A DNA stretch of 64,000 bases from Bacillota bacterium (GTDB taxonomy: Bacteria > Bacillota > Clostridia > Christensenellales > SZUA-584): positions 409,743 through 473,742 of the forward strand of contig JAEWTL010000013.1 of NCBI GenBank assembly GCA_023459495.1, read 5' to 3'. Both the position numbers and the translations under genes were made by a program. The notes under the pieces are model-generated. The model saw nothing but the letters and a program-made list of their open reading frames with translations, ran no database searches and was not told the origin of the DNA. Shown here in pieces: positions 58,762-64,000 of this stretch; the stretch's first letter is position 1, and the number at the start of each line of letters is the position of its first letter.

Positions 58762-60492
58762 ATGAACAAAAAGATATTGATATGGGGCGCGGGTAAAATC
58801 GGAAGAGGATTCCTGGGGGATTTGTTCCATCAGGCGGGGTATAAGCTCGTCTTTGTGGACAGGAACAAGCAGGCTGTCGAGGCTTTGAATAGCCGCCCGT
58901 CGTATACGGTCGTTCAATGCGGCAATGACGGGCAGTGCACGGACATAAGCGTCAGCAATTATACGGCAATCCATATGCCGGATAAGGATGCGATCATAGA
59001 GCAGCTCGGCGAGTGCTCGCTGATGGCTGTGGCAGTGCCGCCAGAGGGCTTTCCAGAGCTGGTGGATATGCTGCAAGCGGCGATAAGGCAACGAATGGCC
59101 GCGCATTCCGAAGAAACGCTGGATATCATATTCTGCGTCAACACCTTTGACCCTGCTCAAAAGCTGCGCGGCGAAGTGGATGTGCGTCTGACCGTGGATG
59201 AAAAGGCGTACTGCGACAAACACTTTGGTTTTGTGAGCGCACTGACATGGAGGATTGCTATCGCCCCGGACGATGAACAGCGTGGGCGGGACCCGCTTGC
59301 GGTATTGACAAACGGTTATCCCGAGCTGCCTGTGGACAAAAAGGCGTTTCTGGGCGGCTTGCCGTCTGTTAATGGCCTTGTCTTTACGGACAACCTGCCG
59401 GAAATGGAACTCAGGAAGTATTACACATACAACATGCTGCATGCTTTGTTCGCTTATATGGGCTATTTCCAGGGGCATACGCTGGCAATAGAAAGCATCG
59501 CGGACCCGGTCGTCATGCAGACGGCCCGCGGCGCATTGGATGAAATCGGCCGGACATTAATGCAAACCTGCGGCTTCACCCAAGACGATACGGATAAATG
59601 GAACGAAGCGGCCTTAAAACAACTGGATAATCCGATGATCAAAGACACGCTGGTACGTTTGGGCGCGGATACATCGCGTAAGCTGGGACGAAGCGAGCGG
59701 CTGACGGGCCCCGCGCTGCTGTGCCGGGATCACGGCGTCTGGCCGTATTACCTGACAAAGGCGATCGCCCATGCCTTCCTGTTCGATCCTGAGGGAGACA
59801 GCAAATCACAGATGGTGAGTGAATATGCGCGTGTCTACGGGGTGAAGGAAGTTGCAAAGCGGTATTGCGGTCTGGAGAACGAACCGGAACTGCTGGAACT
59901 GATAAGGCTGCACTATGACCGGGCTTGTATCGGCGCAGAACCGGAGGATGATGCGAAGGTGGCGCTCGTGAAGCAAGCATATCATTTAGGCTTCATGTCG
60001 GAAAAGACGTATAAAGGCTGTGCCCAATGCACGCTGGATGCGCTTTTTCAGCTGACAGGACACGTCGACGAGGCTGTTTTCCAGAGCGCGAGCGGCTTTT
60101 CAGGCGGTATGGCGATATGCGGCGACGGCGTTTGCGGAGGCTACGCGGGCGGCATCATGTTTATGGGCAGCCGTGTGGGACGGCGTTATCAGCAAATGAT
60201 GAAGGACGGCGACAAGAAAGCGCAGTATGCGTCCTACGATATGGCGCAGAGGCTGCACGACCGGCTTGTCAGCACGTACGGCAGCGTGATTTGCCGAGAT
60301 ATCCATACACAGATATTCGGCAGGGATTATTGTCTGAGAACCAAAGCCGTACGGGAGGATTTTGAAGCGGCGGGCGCTCACACCACAAAGTGCACCAACG
60401 TGGTGGGGACGGCCTGTGCATATGCGGCGGAGATACTCTTTGATACTGGGTATACGGACGGAACGATACCGGGAAAGGAATTGGAGAAATGA
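58762..60492 (+). CDS. MtlD-type dehydrogenase fused to a C_GCAxxG_C_C redox domain
   Basis: A 576-residue fusion. Residues 1 to about 390 form a mannitol-1-phosphate-5-dehydrogenase-like protein: Rossmann motif ILIWGAGKIGRGFLGDLFHQ, SALTWRIAIAP, and LRKYYTYNMLHALFAYMGYF where MtlD has its lysine region (compare the gene at 9130-10287). From about 405 to the end is a domain of the C_GCAxxG_C_C family: KGCAQCTLDALFQL (Cys420, Cys423), SGFSGGMAICGDGVCGGYAG (Cys453, Cys458) and further Cys in VICRD, YCLRT, KCTNV and ACAYA. The C_GCAxxG_C_C family is described as putative redox-active. It has no frameshift between the halves. A coupling of polyol-phosphate redox to a thiol or metal centre is possible; the role is not known. 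Confidence 0.85.
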   Translation: MNKKILIWGAGKIGRGFLGDLFHQAGYKLVFVDRNKQAVEALNSRPSYTVVQCGNDGQCTDISVSNYTAIHMPDKDAIIEQLGECSLMAVAVPPEGFPELVDMLQAAIRQRMAAHSEETLDIIFCVNTFDPAQKLRGEVDVRLTVDEKAYCDKHFGFVSALTWRIAIAPDDEQRGRDPLAVLTNGYPELPVDKKAFLGGLPSVNGLVFTDNLPEMELRKYYTYNMLHALFAYMGYFQGHTLAIESIADPVVMQTARGALDEIGRTLMQTCGFTQDDTDKWNEAALKQLDNPMIKDTLVRLGADTSRKLGRSERLTGPALLCRDHGVWPYYLTKAIAHAFLFDPEGDSKSQMVSEYARVYGVKEVAKRYCGLENEPELLELIRLHYDRACIGAEPEDDAKVALVKQAYHLGFMSEKTYKGCAQCTLDALFQLTGHVDEAVFQSASGFSGGMAICGDGVCGGYAGGIMFMGSRVGRRYQQMMKDGDKKAQYASYDMAQRLHDRLVSTYGSVICRDIHTQIFGRDYCLRTKAVREDFEAAGAHTTKCTNVVGTACAYAAEILFDTGYTDGTIPGKELEK

Positions 60493-61115
60493 GACTTCAG
60501 TTAGCGCTTGACATCTATGATATTCCCCAATCGCTGGAGATATTGAAGGAACTGCACGACACGGTGGACATTGTTGAGATCGGAACCCCCTTTATCATCC
60601 GGGACGGCGTGCACGCTGTTAAGGCCGTTAAGGACGCGTATCCGAACCTGTGCGTGCTGGCAGACCTGAAGATCATGGATGGGGGATACGACGAAGCGAA
60701 GATGGCCTATGAAGCTGGCGCGGATATCGTGACTGTGCTGGCGGCTGCTGAGGATATCACGATCAAAAACGTTGTGAAGGCCGGGCTTGAATATAAGAGG
60801 GAAGTGATGGCGGACTTAATCGCTGTACCCGATCTGAAAACACGGGCGATGGAACTGGACGGTTTCGGGCTGGATTACATCTGTGTGCACACGGCGTTTG
60901 ACATTCAGCATACCGGCCGCAGCCCTCTGGAAGACCTGAAACTGCTCAAGAGCGTGGCGAAGAACACAAAGGCTGCTGTTGCCGGTGGCGTCAAGCTGGC
61001 CACGCTGCCCGATGTGGCAGCGCAGCAGCCGGACATCGTCATCGTGGGCATGGGCATTTCGGGCCAGCCGGATATGCGTGCCGTTGCCAGACGGATGAAA
61101 GAGATCATCGGATAA
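60489..61115 (+). CDS. hxlA: 3-hexulose-6-phosphate synthase-family protein
   Basis: A 208-residue TIM barrel of the orotidine-5-phosphate-decarboxylase superfamily. The motif LADLKIMDGGYDEAKMAYEAGAD and the later DYICVHTAFDIQHTGRSPLE match HPS (HxlA) rather than the keto-gulonate-phosphate decarboxylase members; AGGVKLATLP and VGMGISGQ hold the phosphate. HPS condenses formaldehyde with ribulose-5-phosphate to hexulose-6-phosphate, or runs in reverse to make pentose phosphate. It overlaps the fusion gene by four bases, and the isomerase partner is next. Confidence 0.85.
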   Translation: MRLQLALDIYDIPQSLEILKELHDTVDIVEIGTPFIIRDGVHAVKAVKDAYPNLCVLADLKIMDGGYDEAKMAYEAGADIVTVLAAAEDITIKNVVKAGLEYKREVMADLIAVPDLKTRAMELDGFGLDYICVHTAFDIQHTGRSPLEDLKLLKSVAKNTKAAVAGGVKLATLPDVAAQQPDIVIVGMGISGQPDMRAVARRMKEIIG

Positions 61116-61128
61116 GGGAGATTCACGA

Positions 61129-61686
61129 ATGAACACATGCGAATATAGCTTAAAGATCGTAGAAGAACTGAGAAAAACGCTGTCGGGTGTGGACCCGGAG
61201 GCTTGCGAGGCATTAATTTCTCGCATTATTAAGGCAAAGCGCGTGTTCGTGGCGGCGGCGGGACGGTCCGCGCTCTCGATAAAAGCGTTTGCCATGCGGC
61301 TCATGCATCTGGGGTTGACAGTATATGTGATGGGGGAAGTCGTGACGCCGGCCATTGAGCCAGGCGATTTGCTGCTGATCGGTTCGGGCTCGGGGGAAAC
61401 GGACAGTTTGGTCGCGGCGGCGAAGAAAGCCAAGGCTTATGGTGCCGATCTGGCTCTCATTACTATCATCCCTGATTCCAGCATCGGCCGGATCGCGAAC
61501 GAGGTTGTGCATATCAGTGCTCCGACCAGTAAAGCGGATACCGGCTTTGAGTCGATACAGCCGGGCGGATCGTGCTTCGAGCAAAGCATGCTGCTGCTGC
61601 TGGACGCCTGTGTGATCCGGATTGCCGAATTGTGCAAGCTGGACGCTGATGCGAATCTGAGACTGCGGCACGCGAATCTGGAATGA
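61129..61686 (+). CDS. hxlB: 6-phospho-3-hexuloisomerase-like SIS protein
   Basis: A 185-residue SIS-domain isomerase. The sequence AAAGRSALSIKAFAMRLMHL, GSGSGETDSL and SKADTGFESIQPGGSCFEQS are characteristic of PHI (HxlB), which interconverts D-arabino-3-hexulose-6-phosphate and fructose-6-phosphate. It is 13 bases behind the synthase gene. The pair is known from the ribulose monophosphate pathway but here lies inside a sugar-uptake cluster. Confidence 0.88.
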   Translation: MNTCEYSLKIVEELRKTLSGVDPEACEALISRIIKAKRVFVAAAGRSALSIKAFAMRLMHLGLTVYVMGEVVTPAIEPGDLLLIGSGSGETDSLVAAAKKAKAYGADLALITIIPDSSIGRIANEVVHISAPTSKADTGFESIQPGGSCFEQSMLLLLDACVIRIAELCKLDADANLRLRHANLE

Positions 61687-61852
61687 CGGCTTTTATCTTG
61701 GCATTTTGATATAAGCTGATCCGAAAAATTCTGATAAGTTTAAAACATAAGGTTTCATAAAGTCTGACGGATAAAGTTCTGCAGCCAGCAGAAAAACCTT
61801 AAACGCTTCGGTTCCCAAAATGGAGCCGAGTACAATTAAACAGGAGTGCGTT

Positions 61853-62773
61853 ATGAAAAAAAGTAAAATAGTAGTGTTTGGGAGTTTTGTTGTGGACCTA
61901 ACGAGTTGGGCAAAGCACCTGGCTGTACCGGGGGAAACCGTTAAAGGCAGCGTGTTTAAGATGGGGCCTGGCGGGAAGGGTTCAAATCAGGCCGTGGCCG
62001 CGAGCCGGGCGGATGCTGACGTCACGCTGGTCACGAAGGTTGGTCGTGATGTGTTTGGACAGACCGCGCTGGATTTTTATAAAAGCGAAAACATGACAAC
62101 GAAATACGTGTTTGTGGATAGCGAGAAGGAAACAGGGACGGCACTGATTATGGTGGATGAAACCAGCGGCCAGAATCAGATACTCGTGGTCAGCGGCGCT
62201 TGCGACAATATCACTGAAGAGGAAATCAGAAACACGGAGTCGCTGCTGGACGAAGCCAGCATTGTGCTTCTGCAGCTGGAAATTAATATGGACGCCATTG
62301 AAAAAGTAATCGAAGTGGCGCATGAGAAAGGAAAGCGGATCGTTTTAAACACGGCGCCGGCTCAGAAACTGCCGGATAGCCTTCTCCAGAAAGTGAATAT
62401 TGTCACGCCCAATGAAATTGAAGCCGGGATATTGACGGACATGAAGGTGGAGACAATTGACGATGCCGAAAAGGCTGCGCGGATACTGATGGATAAAGGC
62501 GTCGAGAACGTTGTGATCACCATGGGGAAGAACGGCGTTTTTGTGATGACACCTGACAGAAAAGAATTCATACCCTCCCTTACGGTGAAAGCTGTCGATA
62601 CGACAGGCGCTGGCGATGCGTTCAATGGCGGCTTTGTCACTGCGCTGTCAGAAGGCAAGGATATTTTTGAAGCGGCCAGATTTGGCAATATTGTGGGCGC
62701 ACTGTCTGTGACCAAGGTGGGTACCGCACCGGCAATGCCGTACCGTGCCAATATCGATGGCTTTGACCAATAG
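61853..62773 (+). CDS. rbsK: Ribokinase (PfkB family)
   Basis: A 306-residue ribokinase-type kinase. The substrate motif is GPGGKGSNQAVAASRADADV, the ATP-site region NTAPAQKLPDSL and TPNEIEAGIL are typical of RbsK, and the catalytic Asp is in DTTGAGDAFNGGFVTALSEG. The start is ATG 61853, behind CAGGAG. Ribose is the default substrate, but the neighbours suggest that a related sugar is used. Confidence 0.88.
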   Translation: MKKSKIVVFGSFVVDLTSWAKHLAVPGETVKGSVFKMGPGGKGSNQAVAASRADADVTLVTKVGRDVFGQTALDFYKSENMTTKYVFVDSEKETGTALIMVDETSGQNQILVVSGACDNITEEEIRNTESLLDEASIVLLQLEINMDAIEKVIEVAHEKGKRIVLNTAPAQKLPDSLLQKVNIVTPNEIEAGILTDMKVETIDDAEKAARILMDKGVENVVITMGKNGVFVMTPDRKEFIPSLTVKAVDTTGAGDAFNGGFVTALSEGKDIFEAARFGNIVGALSVTKVGTAPAMPYRANIDGFDQ

Positions 62774-62807
62774 TATAAAAAACAATTGATTTATAAGGAG
62801 AAAAGGA

Positions 62808-63254
62808 ATGTTAAGAGGAATACCGAAATGTTTGTCTCCCGAACTGATAAAGGTAATATGGGAAATGGGCCACGGTGATAAGCTGATACTGGCTGATGCT
62901 TTCTATCCCTCTGCCGCTTCTGCCAAACACAACGGAAGCATACTCGTTCGCTGCGACGGTGTGCGCAACACGGAGGTGCTGGACGCGATTCTTCAGTTTA
63001 TGCCGTTGGACGAATCCGTAGCGAAGCCGGCACTGATCATGGACCTGCAGGAATGTGACCGTGGCAAGGTGGCAACGCCCGTATGGGACGAGTACAAGAG
63101 CATTGTCTGCAAATACGACCCGAGAGGGCTGGATTGCGTGGGTATGATCGAACGGTTTGCGTTCTATGAAGCCGCGAAGGATGCCTATGCGGTAGTGGCC
63201 ACAGGCGAGGAGTCGCTCTATGGATGCATGATACTTCAGAAAGGCTGTAAGTAG
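62808..63254 (+). CDS. RbsD/FucU-family sugar mutarotase 2
   Basis: A 148-residue mutarotase closer to FucU: VIWEMGHGDKLILADAFYPS carries the catalytic His, and the later FYEAAKDAYAVVATGE fits the C-terminus. It follows ribokinase by 34 bases with an AAGGAGAAAAGG ribosome-binding region. It is the second mutarotase of the cluster; two such enzymes imply two sugar forms or two related substrates. Confidence 0.88.
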   Translation: MLRGIPKCLSPELIKVIWEMGHGDKLILADAFYPSAASAKHNGSILVRCDGVRNTEVLDAILQFMPLDESVAKPALIMDLQECDRGKVATPVWDEYKSIVCKYDPRGLDCVGMIERFAFYEAAKDAYAVVATGEESLYGCMILQKGCK

Positions 63255-63323
63255 TGTTCTGTGTTAGAGCCTGAAAAACGAAAATTAATTCTTGTTCTAT
63301 AGTTTTAAACATATGATCGAACG

Positions 63324-63361
63324 GTTTTGGAGCAGCGCCGCTTTAGGCGCTGCTCCAAAAC
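63324..63361 (+). terminator. Perfect 16-bp hairpin after the second mutarotase gene
   Basis: GTTTTGGAGCAGCGCC (63324-63339) and GGCGCTGCTCCAAAAC (63346-63361) pair perfectly with a GCTTTA loop. AAACGAGC follows; no T-run is present. It separates the mutarotase gene from the AroE-like gene by 165 bases of intergenic DNA. Confidence 0.6.
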
Positions 63362-63420
63362 AAACGAGCAAGTCAATCCAACACCATGTTTTTAAATATT
63401 TTAAAGGAGAATCACAAGGG

Positions 63421-64000
63421 ATGAACCTGGAAGCAGCAACGCAGCCCACGATGTATTTCATCGGGGTAACGACAACAAAGTCGTCCATCATGAAAGTATT
63501 TCCGGAATGGGCAAAGGCGCTCGGCATCGACGCCGTCATGAAGGGCATCGACATCGCGATCCACGAGAAACCGGAGGTATACCGCGAGGTCGTCAATTTC
63601 ATTAAGCACGATCCGCTCTCCATGGGCGCGCTCGTTACTACGCACAAGATCGACCTGTATGAAGCGACGAAGGACATGTTTGAATACCTCGACCCGCTGG
63701 CGCAGGCGTTCGGCGAGCTCTCGTCCATCTCCAAACTGGACGGTCAGCTTCGCGGACACGCAAAAGACCCCATCACGTCGGGGCTGGCGCTGGACGAGTT
63801 CGTACCAAAGGACTATTTCAAGAACACCGGAGCCGAGGTGTTCATCATGGGCGCAGGCGGCAGCGCGATCTCCATGGGGTATCACCTGATGCAGGAGCGG
63901 TTCAAGGGCAGCTACCCCAGCAAGATCATCATTGCCAACCGGAGCCAGCCGCGCCTGTCCGAGATCGAAAAGATATTCAAACAGCTTGATCCCGGCGGCA
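63421..64000 (+). CDS. Shikimate dehydrogenase-like protein (partial)
   Basis: The first 193 codons are in the window; the gene runs off the right edge. The fold is that of the AroE family: YFIGVTTTKSSIMKVFPEWA, GALVTTHKIDLYEA (the Lys of the active site), and the NAD(P) motif VFIMGAGGSAISMGYHL. It lacks the usual NVTxPxK wording of biosynthetic AroE, and it lies in a sugar cluster, so it may act on another polyhydroxy substrate. AAAGGAG lies 13 bases before the ATG. Confidence 0.8.
   Translation, partial: MNLEAATQPTMYFIGVTTTKSSIMKVFPEWAKALGIDAVMKGIDIAIHEKPEVYREVVNFIKHDPLSMGALVTTHKIDLYEATKDMFEYLDPLAQAFGELSSISKLDGQLRGHAKDPITSGLALDEFVPKDYFKNTGAEVFIMGAGGSAISMGYHLMQERFKGSYPSKIIIANRSQPRLSEIEKIFKQLDPGG

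Overview
The window is a piece of a Gram-positive, Firmicutes-type chromosome, most likely from a GC-rich member of the Clostridia. The evidence is the co-directional, overlapping block for an Orn/Lys/Arg decarboxylase-family protein, HAD phosphatase, thymidylate kinase, DNA polymerase III delta-prime and RicT/YaaT. A type III pantothenate kinase beside an ECF S component, a VanW protein, an AgrC/AgrA-like pair, flagellin and strong Shine-Dalgarno (SD) starts agree with this. Genus cannot be fixed by eye.

Layout. (1) 1-8308 is a sugar or sugar-acid catabolic island. It holds a truncated lactonase-like gene at the edge, two TIM-barrel isomerase/epimerase genes, a zinc dehydrogenase, a FadR-type GntR regulator, a split transketolase, a hydroxyacid dehydrogenase and a glycerate kinase. 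Palindromes near the promoters look like operators. (2) 8309-31647 is mostly housekeeping: tRNA-Gly, an orphan MtlD-family dehydrogenase, a ferredoxin, the tmk-holB-ricT operon, VanW, an ABC-2 exporter, an XRE/metallo-beta-lactamase operon, an ECF/coaX/hom/cupin operon, an MFS carrier and a RarA-type ATPase. (3) 31665-33660 is a visibly AT-rich two-gene island (YwgA-like protein plus HD-domain phosphohydrolase). (4) 33666-43586 carries small metabolic genes, a UV endonuclease, a GHKL/LytTR two-component system, flagellin and a chemotaxis receptor with a sigma-28-type promoter. (5) 43701-44956 is an IS3-family element. (6) 45007-64000 is a large second sugar-utilisation cluster around a LacI regulator with three identical 16-bp palindromic operators. 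It contains a DERA-like aldolase, two FGGY kinases, a complete ribose-type ABC importer, two RbsD/FucU mutarotases, a zinc dehydrogenase, an epimerase, an aldo/keto reductase, two PfkB kinases, an MtlD fusion protein, the hexulose-phosphate synthase/isomerase pair and a truncated AroE-like dehydrogenase.

How the genes work together. The second cluster can import a monosaccharide, equilibrate its anomers (RbsD/FucU), oxidise/reduce or epimerise it (zinc dehydrogenase, AKR, TIM-barrel epimerase), phosphorylate it (FGGY/PfkB) and process sugar phosphates (MtlD fusion, 3-hexulose-6-phosphate synthase and isomerase, DERA-like aldolase). The substrate cannot be read from sequence. The first cluster should end in glycerate and phosphoglycerate through the transketolase, the tartronate-semialdehyde-reductase-like enzyme and glycerate kinase.

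The most unusual items are: the fusion of an MtlD-type dehydrogenase to a C_GCAxxG_C_C redox domain, next to an HPS/PHI pair inside a sugar regulon; a homologous promoter-plus-hairpin leader in front of two unrelated genes (an ABC transporter and rarA), in which the stem contains the SD sequence; and the AT-rich HD/YwgA island.
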